NCBI RefSeq assembly: GCF_000143885.2
Contig: NC_018581.1
Coordinates: 4,712,001-4,776,000 of the forward strand
Direction: 5' to 3'
Source of the DNA: Gordonia sp. KTR9
GTDB lineage: Bacteria; Actinomycetota; Actinomycetes; Mycobacteriales; Mycobacteriaceae
DNA: 64,000 bases
Both the position numbers and the translations under genes were made by a program. This document shows, one piece after another, positions 26,828 through 35,607 of the stretch. How positions within the stretch are numbered: position 1 is the first letter of the stretch; each line of letters begins with the position of its first letter. The notes under the pieces are model-generated. The model saw only the letters and a list, made by a program, of their open reading frames with translations. It did no database searches and was not told where the DNA came from.

Positions 26828-26846
26828 GTTGGTTACCCTAACCTAA
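26828..26846. promoter_or_regulatory. IdeR/DtxR-like iron box before the siderophore-binding lipoprotein
   Basis: GTTGGTTACCCTAACCTAA matches the IdeR consensus at 16 of 19 positions, with the right half CTAACCTAA perfect. It ends five bases before the ATG at 26852, so as at 11.2 kb the box sits where a ribosome binding site would be, again pointing to a very short or absent leader. Confidence 0.65.
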
Positions 26847-26851
26847 CCATC

Positions 26852-27841
26852 ATGCAACCGAAGCGGTATCTCGCCGTCCCGTTCATGCTCATCGCCGTAC
26901 TCGTGTTCGCCCTGGGATGTTCGTCCGGGGACGACGGGAACTCCGGCACGGACTCCGCGGAGGCCACGGCGACGACCACCGTCGACCACCAGTACGGATC
27001 GACAGTGATCGACGGTGTCCCGAAGCGGGTGGTCACCCTCACCGGTGCGACCGCCTGGACCGACTCGTTGATCAAGCTCGACGTCCCGATCACCGCCGAG
27101 TTCGTCTCCGCCGGATATTCGGGTCCGGACAACCGGTTCGCATGGACCCCGCCGCACGAGTCCACCGTCATCCCGGTCGATGTCGGCGCCTCGCCGGGCG
27201 TCGCCGAGGTCGCGAAATTCGAGCCGGATCTGATCCTCGCGGGATACCTGCCCGATCGAGCGGCGTACGACGTCCTGGCGAAGGTGGCGCCGACCATCCC
27301 GGTGATGAGCACCGAGACGGTCAACGACACCTGGCAGCAGGTGTTGAGCACCGCGGGCAAGATCTTCGACAAGGAGGACCAGGCGTCGCAGGCGCAGACG
27401 GAGGTCGAGGAGAAGATCGACGCGATCAAGAAGAAATACCCTGCGGCACAGGACAAGACGGCAACCTTCGGTCAGCTGACCCCGGAGCGGCAGTTCGGTG
27501 TGGTCACCTCCGACAACGATCCCTCCGCCAAGCTGCTCGCGGAGGTCGGCCTCCGGCTGGACCCCGCCGTCACCGGCCTGTCGGACAACGGTCAGCGCGT
27601 CGTCGTATCGAGTGAACGAGTGGATCTGCTCGGCTCTGATCTGCTGATCTTCTGGCCACTGGTCGGCGGACCCGAGGTCTTCGAAACCATCCCGGGATGG
27701 GACTCGTTGCCCGCGGTCCGATCCGGCGCGACGGTGTTCCTGACCAACGACACCGCCTCGGCATTCGGGACGCCGACGGTCTACTCGGTTCCGTGGGCTG
27801 TCGACGCCCTCGAGCCCGCATTGGCCAAGATCGCCTCGTGA
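26852..27841 (+). CDS. Iron-siderophore ABC transporter substrate-binding lipoprotein
   Basis: 329 residues. A lipoprotein signal peptide (MQPKRYLAVPFMLIAVLVF) ends in lipobox ALGC, so it is anchored outside the membrane. The rest is a FepB/FecB-type periplasmic-binding fold with VTLTGATAWTDSLIKL, EVAKFEPDLILAGYL and the helical backbone around residues 170-210. It would capture ferric siderophore for an ABC importer whose permease and ATPase are not adjacent. Start ATG 26852 was preferred over 26825 because the signal peptide begins there. An IdeR-like box directly precedes it. Confidence 0.9.
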   Translation: MQPKRYLAVPFMLIAVLVFALGCSSGDDGNSGTDSAEATATTTVDHQYGSTVIDGVPKRVVTLTGATAWTDSLIKLDVPITAEFVSAGYSGPDNRFAWTPPHESTVIPVDVGASPGVAEVAKFEPDLILAGYLPDRAAYDVLAKVAPTIPVMSTETVNDTWQQVLSTAGKIFDKEDQASQAQTEVEEKIDAIKKKYPAAQDKTATFGQLTPERQFGVVTSDNDPSAKLLAEVGLRLDPAVTGLSDNGQRVVVSSERVDLLGSDLLIFWPLVGGPEVFETIPGWDSLPAVRSGATVFLTNDTASAFGTPTVYSVPWAVDALEPALAKIAS

Positions 27842-27923
27842 GCGTCGCCGGGTAGACGGGACCCGGTCCGCGGCCCAGAGGTCAAGTCGCCCCACGCCGG
27901 CCCGTTCGATGTTTAGATGAGCC

Positions 27924-29210
27924 ATGTCGTTCGGGCTGCGCACGAGTTGGCTGCGCGTGGGTGTCATCGGTCTTGTCGTCGGCGTGATCGCCGGAGTGCT
28001 CGCGAGCGCGCCTCCCGCGCAGGCGGCACCCGGCCCGGGTTCACCGTTGCCGTCGGCCGATCCGTTCTACTCCTACGACGCCTCGCTGGCCGGGGTGGCA
28101 CCCGGCGCGGTGCTCCGCAGCCGTCCCATGCAGTTCCGGACACCCACGATGTCCACACCGATCACCGGCTCGCAGGTGCTCTACCGCACCACCGACCAGT
28201 TCGGCGCGAGCGTGGTGACGGTGGCGACCGTGCTCCGGCCGCTGACCCCGGGTCCCACCCGCCTGGTCTCCTACCACATGGCGTACGACGCGCTCGGGTC
28301 CCAGTGCGACCCGTCGTACACCCTCAGCGGCGGGTACACCAACGGCACCGCGACCGCCGAACAGGGCGTCATCGCAGGCTATCTCGCTGCCGGCTACACC
28401 GTCGTGGTCCCCGACTACGAGGGCGAGAAGCTGCAGTGGACCATCGGCCGGCAGTCGGGATACGCCGCTCTCGACGGCGTCCGCGCCGCCCAATCGTTCC
28501 TGCGGCTGCCGCGATCGACCCCGGTCGGCCTGGTCGGTTACTCCGGCGGGTCGATCCCCACGCAGTTCGGAGCCGAGGTCGCGCCGCGGTACGCCCCCGA
28601 ACTCAACATCGTGGGTGCCGCCGCGGGCGGTCTCCCCGTCGACCTCGCGCACAACCTGCCCTACATCAACGGCAGCGCGAAGTGGGCGGGCGTCATCCCC
28701 GCGCTGGTGGTCGCCTATCAGCGCACGTACCGTCTCGACACCTCGACCTTCCTGTCGGCGCGGGGCCGGCAGGTCGCCCAGGACGTCAGCGACGAGTGCA
28801 TCTCCGAGTTCGCGTCGAAGTATGCGGGCCTCACGAGCGCGGACATGGTCAAGCCGCCGTACACCGGTTTGCTCGACGTTCCGCAGGTGGTGCGGGCGAT
28901 CAACGACAACATCATGGGCCGTTCGGGCACTCCGTCGACGAAGATGCTCCTCGCGGTCGGTCATTACAACGCGATCGGCGACACCCTCATGATCACCGGC
29001 GATGTCATCGGCCTGGCGGACGAATACTGCTCGCGCGGCGTCGACATCACCTATCGACAGCTCAACGGCCTGACGCATCAGGAGGCGTTCCTGCCGTTCG
29101 AGCCCCTCGCCCTGCAGTACCTCACGGAGAGGTTCGCGGGCACTCCGACGCACAGCAACTGCGGTTCGCTGCCACGCGGGAACAGCCTGGCACCGCTTCC
29201 GGTGCCCTGA
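27924..29210 (+). CDS. Secreted lipase (LIP family)
   Basis: 428 residues. An N-terminal signal peptide with a long hydrophobic core (VGVIGLVVGVIAGVLA) and an AQA-AP cleavage site indicates export. The nucleophile elbow GYSGGS (Ser near residue 207) and the order of GSQVLYRTTDQFG, YHMAYDALG and VPDYEGE are those of the secretory lipase family found in Candida and actinobacteria, which cleave triacylglycerols. Catalytic Asp and His are expected in the C-terminal third (QLNGLTHQEA has a candidate His). It stands alone; the convergent SDR ends 10 nt away. Confidence 0.88.
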   Translation: MSFGLRTSWLRVGVIGLVVGVIAGVLASAPPAQAAPGPGSPLPSADPFYSYDASLAGVAPGAVLRSRPMQFRTPTMSTPITGSQVLYRTTDQFGASVVTVATVLRPLTPGPTRLVSYHMAYDALGSQCDPSYTLSGGYTNGTATAEQGVIAGYLAAGYTVVVPDYEGEKLQWTIGRQSGYAALDGVRAAQSFLRLPRSTPVGLVGYSGGSIPTQFGAEVAPRYAPELNIVGAAAGGLPVDLAHNLPYINGSAKWAGVIPALVVAYQRTYRLDTSTFLSARGRQVAQDVSDECISEFASKYAGLTSADMVKPPYTGLLDVPQVVRAINDNIMGRSGTPSTKMLLAVGHYNAIGDTLMITGDVIGLADEYCSRGVDITYRQLNGLTHQEAFLPFEPLALQYLTERFAGTPTHSNCGSLPRGNSLAPLPVP

Positions 29211-29219
29211 CCTCGGGGA

Positions 29220-30080
29220 TCACCCCGGGAGCGTCTCACCGCCGATCGGGGCCAACACCTCGCCGGTGTAGTACGACGACAGCTGTTCGGCCGCGAAGAA
29301 CACATACGACGGCGCGATCTCGTCGGGTTGGGCGGCGCGTCCCATCGGCGCCTGCGTGCCGAAGTCCTTGACCGCGTCGGCGGGCATCGTGGCCGGGATG
29401 AGCGGTGTCCACACCGGACCCGGGGCCACGCAGTTCACCCGGATCTTCCGCTTCATCAGTGCCTGCGCCAGCGAATAGGTCAGCGCGAGAACAGCCCCCT
29501 TGGTCGCCGAATAGTCGATGAGGCTGTCGTTGCCGCGCAAGCCGTTGATCGACGACGTGTTGATGATGGCGCCGCCGCCGGTCAGATGCGGGACCGCCGC
29601 GCGGGTGGTGTGGAAGAAGCTATCGATATTGACGTCGAACGTCCGCCGCCACTGCTCCGGCGTCAACTCCATGAAGTCGTCGACGATCTCCTGATAGGCG
29701 ACGTTGTTCACCAGGATGTCCAACGCCCCGAGCTCGTCGACGGTCCGCTTCACGACGTCGGCACAATGTGCCGGATCGGCGAGGTCGCCGCGGTAGGCAC
29801 GGGCCTGCCGTCCCTGCGCCTCGATGAGTTCGACGGTGTACCGGGCGTCGTTGTCCTCTTCCAGATAGGCGATGGCGACGTCGGCGCCCTCCTTCGCGAA
29901 GGCGACCGCGACCGCCCGTCCGATACCCGAGTCACCACCCGTGATGAGCGCGGTCTTGCCCGCCAGCAGATCGCGACCGCGGTACTCGCGCATCTCGTCC
30001 CGCGGTCGGTCACCCATCTCATCGGTCTCACCGGGGTACGGGATCGTCTTCGCCACGTGCTCGGGGTTCTCGTCACTCAT
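29220..30080 (-). CDS. Stress-type SDR oxidoreductase (YghA-like)
   Basis: 286 residues. It has an N-terminal extension of about 40 residues (PYPGETDEMGDRP) typical of the YghA/general-stress SDR group, then TGGDSGIG, NNVAYQ, SSINGLRG and the catalytic YSATK. These enzymes reduce aldehydes with NADPH; in Bacillus relatives belong to the sigma-B regulon. A SigF-like promoter (30090-30115) lies directly upstream, which fits a stress role. The natural substrate is unknown. Confidence 0.87.
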   Translation of the reverse strand: MSDENPEHVAKTIPYPGETDEMGDRPRDEMREYRGRDLLAGKTALITGGDSGIGRAVAVAFAKEGADVAIAYLEEDNDARYTVELIEAQGRQARAYRGDLADPAHCADVVKRTVDELGALDILVNNVAYQEIVDDFMELTPEQWRRTFDVNIDSFFHTTRAAVPHLTGGGAIINTSSINGLRGNDSLIDYSATKGAVLALTYSLAQALMKRKIRVNCVAPGPVWTPLIPATMPADAVKDFGTQAPMGRAAQPDEIAPSYVFFAAEQLSSYYTGEVLAPIGGETLPG

Positions 30081-30089
30081 GTCCGACGA

Positions 30090-30115
30090 TTGCCCGCGCC
30101 GACGCGCGCGGAAAC
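30090..30115 (-). promoter_or_regulatory. Putative SigF-type promoter of the stress SDR
   Basis: On the minus strand GTTT (30115-30112) is followed after 16 nt by GGGCAA (30095-30090), close to the mycobacterial SigF pattern GTTT-N15-17-GGGTA with one mismatch in the -10. The -10 is 10 bp before the ATG, so the leader would be very short. Confidence 0.4.
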
Positions 30116-30143
30116 ATCGCCACTTGCCCCGGGTCGGTGAGCG

Positions 30144-30392
30144 TCAGGGGTGCTCGTCCGGAATCTCCTGGTCGAGCTTCTCGTCGAGGGATTCCCCCTC
30201 GCGCTGCTCCCGCGCCGTCGTGCCGGTCCGGTCACTGGCCGACCAGTCCTCCGGCGGATCCATGCCCTCCTCGAGCGGGTCCTGCCCGAGTCGGTCCTCG
30301 TCGAGGTCTTCGAAACCGGCCGTCGACGTCAGATCGGGGTTGATGCCCTCGGTTGCCGCCGTCGCGCTGTCACCCGCGTTCTCGGTGCTCAT
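30144..30392 (-). CDS. Small acidic DUF5709-like protein
   Basis: 82 residues, very acidic and hydrophilic. The order DEDRLGQDPLEEGMDPPEDWSASD, then TTAREQREGESLDEKL, resembles the DUF5709 family of small actinobacterial proteins, whose function is unknown. Start ATG 30392. It is transcribed toward the stress SDR and ends 64 nt before it; co-regulation under stress is plausible but not shown. The following 231 bp up to 30623 hold no recognisable gene. Confidence 0.72.
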   Translation of the reverse strand: MSTENAGDSATAATEGINPDLTSTAGFEDLDEDRLGQDPLEEGMDPPEDWSASDRTGTTAREQREGESLDEKLDQEIPDEHP

Positions 30393-30623
30393 TCTCGTCC
30401 TCCTCGTCGTAACCGGGATCGGTGCCCGTTGCGGTCGGCGCCTCGATGCCGCCGGCCCGAGCTTTCGCAGATACCCGGGTGACACCGGCCCGAAACGATC
30501 TCCGCGAGTCCGGCATCGGTGACACGACCAGGTCGATTCCCGCCCGGCGCGACGGCCAGGTAAGCTCATTTTTCGCCCGAGACCGCTGGCTTCCTTGTTG
30601 ATTTGTGGTTTGTAGGGGTGAGG

Positions 30624-31298
30624 GTGACAGACGCCAACGATCACACCGCCGGCGAGTCCCGCATCAGTCACGTCGGCAGCTTCCGGTTCTTGTTCGACAC
30701 CCAGGAGTGGGAGTGGTCCGACGAGGTCGCCGAGATGCACGGCTATCGGCCCGGTGAGGTGACTCCGACGACGGAGTTGATCGCCGGGCACAAGCACCCG
30801 GACGACAGGCAGTCGTTCGAGGAACTGCTCGCGACCATGCTCGACCGGCGGATTCCGTTCTCGAGCCGGCATCGCATCGTCGACACCGAGGGTCAGGTCC
30901 GTCACGTCGCTGTCGTCTCGCAGCAACTCACCGACGAGTCCGGCACGGTCATCGGCGCGGAGGGCTTCTACCTCGACCTGACGGCGATCGAGGAGAAGGC
31001 CGTCAAGGACCGCGTCGACGAGCACGTCGCACGGTTCCGGGAGCATCAGGGAGTCATCGAACAGGCCAAGGGCATGATCTCGCTGGCCTACGGCGTGAGC
31101 GCCGATCGTGCATTCGAGGTCATGCGGTGGCGGTCCCAGACGGCGAACGTCAAGGTGAACGAGCTCGCTCGGTCGATCGTCACCGGCGTCCACAAGTACG
31201 TGGTGTTGCCGGACCCGGTCCGGCAGTCCTTCGACCACCTGCTGCTCAACGCCCACCAGACGGACAACCAGAGCTCTCCGCACTCGAACTCACACTGA
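30624..31298 (+). CDS. PAS-ANTAR regulator
   Basis: 224 residues. An N-terminal PAS fold of the PAS_3 kind (WSDEVAEMHGYRPGEVTP, HPDDRQSFEELL, GFYLDLT; about residues 15-125) is followed by an ANTAR RNA-binding domain (VIEQAKGMISLAYGVSADRAF, about 140-200). ANTAR proteins bind paired hairpins in nascent RNA to prevent termination. Start GTG 30624 is assumed; GTG 30618 is also possible. No histidine kinase is adjacent. A GAF-ANTAR protein lies at 40 kb. The signal and RNA targets are unknown. Confidence 0.85.
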   Translation: MTDANDHTAGESRISHVGSFRFLFDTQEWEWSDEVAEMHGYRPGEVTPTTELIAGHKHPDDRQSFEELLATMLDRRIPFSSRHRIVDTEGQVRHVAVVSQQLTDESGTVIGAEGFYLDLTAIEEKAVKDRVDEHVARFREHQGVIEQAKGMISLAYGVSADRAFEVMRWRSQTANVKVNELARSIVTGVHKYVVLPDPVRQSFDHLLLNAHQTDNQSSPHSNSH

Positions 31299-31468
31299 TC
31301 ACCACACCGTTCGTTCATCGCCCCGCGGCGGTTTCGTCGCAGGCGATCTGGGGTATCAGAGCCCGCATGACGACTCGCCGGAGATCGGCGGTTGTCCCTG
31401 CGGCTCGCGAAGCCGCGATCGCGTAGGCCCGGTTGAGTAGACAGCCGTTGCGACCCGAGTGAACGGAT

Positions 31469-32671
31469 GTGGCAGTGAGCAGTGGGCAGCCCAGCGGAAC
31501 AGCAACCCTCGAGACGGCGGGGGCGAGCACGACACGAGGCCGGTCGGCGATGTCGACCGGTCTGCGCGCGCGGACGGGCACCGGCGTCGCACGTGTGCGC
31601 GTCGCGTCGGTCCCGCAGTCCCATGTGTACGTCCGCCACCTGTCCCCGCTCAACGGAACGGTCAGCAACCTCGAGACCGGGCCGGTCTCGGTGGTGCGCC
31701 TGCCCGATCCGGAACCCGCCGACGGCGCGACGGTTCCGGGCGGCTGGTGGCCTCCGCTGATGCTCGATCCCGCCTGGATCGCGCGGCACCACGACGAGTT
31801 CGACGTCTTCCACCTCCATTTCGGGTTCGACGCCATCGAGCCGGCGGTGATGACCGCGGTGGTCGACGAACTGCGCACACACGGCAAACCGCTCGTGTAC
31901 ACGCTGCACGATCTGCGCAATCCACACCACCCCGAGCCGGGACATCACGAGGCGGTCCTGGACATCCTGGTGCCCGCAGCCGACGAGGTCATCACGCTGA
32001 CCCCCGGCGCGGCCGATGAGATCGCACGCCGCTGGCAGCGCGAGGCGACCGTGCTCCCCCATCCCCATGTCGTCCCGCCGGGACGGTTCGCCGCGCGCAG
32101 ACCGCACACCGACGAGTTCGTCGTGGGCGTCCATGCCAAGAGCATCCGCGCCAACATGGACCCGTTGCCGGTGATCATGACCCTGCTCGAAGCGGCCGCC
32201 GACTACCCGGACATGACCGTCGCGATCAACCTGCACGAGGAAGTGTTCGTCCCGGGCACACACGCCTACAACCCCGACTTCGGCACGACCGCGCTGGCGC
32301 TGTCCCGGCATCCGTATGCGCGCGTGCGGGTCCACGACTACTTCACCGACGACGAGCTGTGGGACTACCTGCGTGGCCTGTCGGTATCGGTACTTCCGTA
32401 CCGGTTCGGCACCCACTCGGGCTGGCTCGAGGCCTGCCACGATCTCGGCACCACCGTCATCGCACCGAGTTGCGGCTACTACCACCAGCAACAGGACTGC
32501 CTGTCGTACGAGTTCACCGAGGACCGTTTCGATCCGGATTCGCTGGTTTCGGCTCTGGCACAGGCCTATACGGCCCGGCCGTCGGCCGCCCTGTGGCCGG
32601 AGCGGCGCGCACAGCGCCGGTCTCTCGCCGACGACCACGCCGCCCTCTACACCCGGATCATGGATGCGTGA
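31469..32671 (+). CDS. Glycosyltransferase, first gene of a four-gene operon
   Basis: 400 residues. It reads as a GT-B fold of the GT4 type: an N-terminal domain with VFHLHFGFDAIEP and PLVYTLHDLRNPHH, and a C-terminal domain with VSVLPYRFGTHSGWLEACHDLGTTVIAPSCG, where the usual E-x7-E is only partly kept. GTG 31469 gives the longest product, with a polar, Thr-rich first 40 residues; ATG 31550 may be the true start. It overlaps the next gene by 8 nt. Donor and acceptor sugars cannot be inferred. Confidence 0.8.
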   Translation: MAVSSGQPSGTATLETAGASTTRGRSAMSTGLRARTGTGVARVRVASVPQSHVYVRHLSPLNGTVSNLETGPVSVVRLPDPEPADGATVPGGWWPPLMLDPAWIARHHDEFDVFHLHFGFDAIEPAVMTAVVDELRTHGKPLVYTLHDLRNPHHPEPGHHEAVLDILVPAADEVITLTPGAADEIARRWQREATVLPHPHVVPPGRFAARRPHTDEFVVGVHAKSIRANMDPLPVIMTLLEAAADYPDMTVAINLHEEVFVPGTHAYNPDFGTTALALSRHPYARVRVHDYFTDDELWDYLRGLSVSVLPYRFGTHSGWLEACHDLGTTVIAPSCGYYHQQQDCLSYEFTEDRFDPDSLVSALAQAYTARPSAALWPERRAQRRSLADDHAALYTRIMDA

Positions 32672-33773
32672 CACCCTGAAGATCGCCATCGTCGCGTCGA
32701 GCCGCTATCCGATCGCACAGCCCTTCGCCGGCGGACTCGAGGCCCATGTCTGGCATCTCACGCGCGCCCTGACACTCGCCGGCCACGAGGTCACGCTGTT
32801 CGCGGGCGCGGGCAGCGACCTGCCGGTCGACTCGGATCGCCTGCGCGCGGAGCTGTTCGAACCTTCCGCGGCCGCGCGCTCGGACGTGTCGATGCCCCAG
32901 CTCGAAGCGCTGCAGGATCATCACTCGTATCTGTCGCTGATGCTCTCGTTCGCTCGCAACCCGGGTGAATACGACGTGATCCACAACCACAGCCTGCACT
33001 ATCTCCCGGTTGCCATGGGTCCGGCCGTACGGACGCCGATGGTCACGACGCTGCACACCCCGCCCACGCCGTGGCTCGAGTCGGCACTGGCCCTCGCGCC
33101 CGACACCCGCTGCGTGGCGGTCAGCAGGCACACAGCGCGGTCGTGGTCGCATGTGCTCGGCGAGATACCGGTGGTGCACAACGGAGTTCAGCTGGATCGC
33201 TGGCCTGCCGGTCCAGGTGGGGACGACCTGGTCTGGTTCGGTCGCTTCGTCCCGGAGAAGGGCGCTCACCTCGCCATCGAGGCCGCGCACCGTGCCGGTC
33301 GCCGGCTCCGGCTGGCCGGCCCGATCAGCGATGCGCGTTACTTCGAGCAGCACATCGCGCCATCGCTCGGCGAGCTCGTCCACTACGAGGGTCACCTCCA
33401 CCAGCACGACCTGGCCCGCCTGGTCGGTTCGTGCGGCGCGACGCTGGTCACCCCGGTCTGGGACGAGCCGTACGGCCTCGTGGTCGCGGAATCGCTCGCC
33501 TGCGGAACCCCGGTGGCGTGCTTCGCCCGCGGCGGCATCCCGGAGATCGTCGGCGACGACGCGGGCGTCCTGGTGCCGCCGGGCGACGTCGACGCGATGG
33601 CCCTCGCCGCGCAGGAGGCGCTCACCATCGACCGGGATCTCGTGCGACGCCGCGCCGAGGATCATTGCTCCGACACCGCGATGATCAACCGGTACACCGA
33701 CATCTACGCCGATCTGGTCGCCGGACGTCCGCTCACCGGCACCGAGCCGCTCGCTCGGGAGGTACCGGTGTGA
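32664..33773 (+). CDS. GT4-family glycosyltransferase
   Basis: 369 residues, retaining GT-B enzyme. N-terminal IVASSRYPIAQPFAGGLEAHVWHL has the glycine-rich acceptor loop, HNHSLHYLPV and TTLHTPP follow, and WFGRFVPEKGAHLAIEAA plus DEPYGLVVAESLACGTPVACFARGGIPEIV form the nucleotide-sugar site with the E-x7-E pair. ATG 32664 overlaps the preceding stop by 8 nt, and its own stop overlaps the next GTG by four. Closest in style to enzymes of exopolysaccharide or glycolipid assembly; specificity unknown. Confidence 0.88.
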   Translation: MRDTLKIAIVASSRYPIAQPFAGGLEAHVWHLTRALTLAGHEVTLFAGAGSDLPVDSDRLRAELFEPSAAARSDVSMPQLEALQDHHSYLSLMLSFARNPGEYDVIHNHSLHYLPVAMGPAVRTPMVTTLHTPPTPWLESALALAPDTRCVAVSRHTARSWSHVLGEIPVVHNGVQLDRWPAGPGGDDLVWFGRFVPEKGAHLAIEAAHRAGRRLRLAGPISDARYFEQHIAPSLGELVHYEGHLHQHDLARLVGSCGATLVTPVWDEPYGLVVAESLACGTPVACFARGGIPEIVGDDAGVLVPPGDVDAMALAAQEALTIDRDLVRRRAEDHCSDTAMINRYTDIYADLVAGRPLTGTEPLAREVPV

Positions 33774-34750
33774 TCGGCTACTACGTACATCATCAGGGAC
33801 GCGGCCACTGTTCGCGTGCCACCGCCATCGCCGGCCGCATCGGCACCGATGTCGTCGCGCTGACCAGCGCCCCGCTGTCCGATCCGGCGTTCAGCGAGGT
33901 GATCACCCTCGAGCGCGACGACGCCGAGCCGGAGCCGCGCGACGTCGACGCGGGCGGTCTGTTGCACTGGGCGCCACGACACGACGGCGGTCTGCGGACG
34001 CGTATGGCGCAACTGGCCGAGTTCGTCGCGGAACGCACCCCGGCGGCCGTCGTCGTCGACGTGTCGGTGGAGGTGACCCTGTTCCTCCGGCTGCTCGGCG
34101 TACCGGTGATCGTGACGGCGCAGCCCGGCATTCGTGACGACCTACCGCATCAGCTCGCCTACCGGGCTGCCGATGCGATCATCGCGCCCTGGCCCGCAGA
34201 GCTCTACCAGCCGGACTGGCTTCGAGAGCATCTGCCGAAGACGGTCTTCACCGGCGGCATCTCCCGCTTCGACGGGCGACTCCCCGTCTCGCACCCCACG
34301 TTCGCCACCGACGTCCTCGTCCTGACCGGTGCCGGCGGGGAACGCGGTGGACCGCACCCGGCGACCACCCTCGCCGACGAGCTTCCGGGCCGCACCGTCG
34401 TCGGGCTCGGTCCGGCCTTCGGAACCTGGGTCGACGACCCGTGGCCGTTCCTGTGCAGCGCCCGGGTCACCGTCATCGGCGCCGGTCAGGGGAGCGTCGC
34501 CGATGCCGCCGCAGCCGGCCGGCCAGCGGTGGTGATCCCCGAGGACCGCCCGTTCGCCGAACAGCGGGCAACCGGCTACACGCTCGCACGCTCCGAACTC
34601 GCACTCGTCACGTCGTCGTGGCCGGACGCCGAGAGCTGGCGGTCGATCCTCGACACCGTCGGGGACTCGGCGCCGGCGTGGTCGCGCTGGCAGACCGAGG
34701 GTGCCGCCGAGCGGGCCGCGCGGGCCATCGAAGCGGTCGCGCACCGATGA
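33770..34750 (+). CDS. MurG/UGT-like glycosyltransferase
   Basis: 326 residues from GTG 33770, four-base overlap with the previous stop. YYVHHQGRGHCSRATAIA is a glycine-rich N-terminal loop like that of MurG-type enzymes, and the C-terminal GAGQGSVADAAAAGRPAVVIPEDRPFAEQRAT is the donor-binding signature of that group (compare GGxxTxxE, with VADA where others have E). It belongs to the DUF/MJ1255-like inverting GT-B type. It is third in the coupled operon; its role is unknown. Confidence 0.83.
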   Translation: MIGYYVHHQGRGHCSRATAIAGRIGTDVVALTSAPLSDPAFSEVITLERDDAEPEPRDVDAGGLLHWAPRHDGGLRTRMAQLAEFVAERTPAAVVVDVSVEVTLFLRLLGVPVIVTAQPGIRDDLPHQLAYRAADAIIAPWPAELYQPDWLREHLPKTVFTGGISRFDGRLPVSHPTFATDVLVLTGAGGERGGPHPATTLADELPGRTVVGLGPAFGTWVDDPWPFLCSARVTVIGAGQGSVADAAAAGRPAVVIPEDRPFAEQRATGYTLARSELALVTSSWPDAESWRSILDTVGDSAPAWSRWQTEGAAERAARAIEAVAHR

Positions 34751-35607
34751 CCGGCTCCCCCGAGGTGGTCGCGGTCATCACGATCGTGTCGGGGCGACAC
34801 CTCCACCTGCGACGCCAGCTCGATGCATTCGCCCATTCGACCCACCGGCCCGACATACACCTCATCGTGGCGATGGACGATCCGGTGATCGCCACGGTCG
34901 TCGCGGGGCATCCGGTGCGTGTCATCCACTTCCGCAACGACGACCCGAGCACTCTGCAACTCGCCGACGCGCGCAACGCGGGGGCGGCGGCCGCGATCGC
35001 GGCGGGAGCGTCGATCCTGGTGTTCCTCGACGTCGACTGCATACCCGGCCCGGACATGCTCGAACGCTACCTGCGGTCCTGCGCGGCCACGCCGGACCTG
35101 ACTCTCCTCTACTGCGGTCCGGTCACCTATCTGCCGTGTGACCAGCCGACCTTCGACGCCCGCGAACTCCCCCGGTTCACCGATCCACATCCGGCACGCC
35201 CGTCACCGGGATGCGGACAGACCCAGCTGTCGTCGGAACTGATGCTGTTCTGGTCGTTGTCGTTCGCCGTGCGGACCTGCGACTGGCTCGCCCTCGGCGG
35301 ATTCCACACCGGTTACCGCGGTTACGGGGGTGAAGACACGGACTTCGCGATGTGCGCGCGCAACAACGGATTCCGGATCGCCTGGGTCGGCGGAGCGCAC
35401 GCTTATCACCAGCACCACCCGGTCTCGAAGCCGCCCGTCGAGCATCTCGAGGACATCCTCCGCAACGCCCGGGTCTTCCACCGGCGCTGGGGCACGTGGC
35501 CCATGGAGGGATGGTTGCGGGCCTTCGCCGAACGCGGCCTGGCCGCCTACGACGCCGCCGGCGATGACTGGCGACCGGTCAGCGGCGGAATTTCGAGAAC
35601 GCGATGA
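34747..35607 (+). CDS. GT2-family glycosyltransferase with galactosyltransferase-like C-terminus
   Basis: 286 residues, GT-A fold. AVITIVSGRHLHLRRQL begins the fold, DARNAGAAAA and FLDVDCIPGPDML give the DxD metal site, and GGEDTDFAMCARNNGFRIAWV is the catalytic acid segment seen in polypeptide/galactosyl transferases. ATG 34747 overlaps the third gene by four bases (ATGA). Its last 29 nt overlap the convergent anti-sigma gene. It completes a four-enzyme set that could build a short oligosaccharide; no polymerase, flippase or acceptor gene is adjacent. Confidence 0.87.
   Translation: MTGSPEVVAVITIVSGRHLHLRRQLDAFAHSTHRPDIHLIVAMDDPVIATVVAGHPVRVIHFRNDDPSTLQLADARNAGAAAAIAAGASILVFLDVDCIPGPDMLERYLRSCAATPDLTLLYCGPVTYLPCDQPTFDARELPRFTDPHPARPSPGCGQTQLSSELMLFWSLSFAVRTCDWLALGGFHTGYRGYGGEDTDFAMCARNNGFRIAWVGGAHAYHQHHPVSKPPVEHLEDILRNARVFHRRWGTWPMEGWLRAFAERGLAAYDAAGDDWRPVSGGISRTR

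Noticed and set aside
27859..27869. Small palindrome GGACCCGGTCC after the siderophore-binding gene as terminator
   Set aside because: Only five base pairs with a one-base centre; too weak to call.
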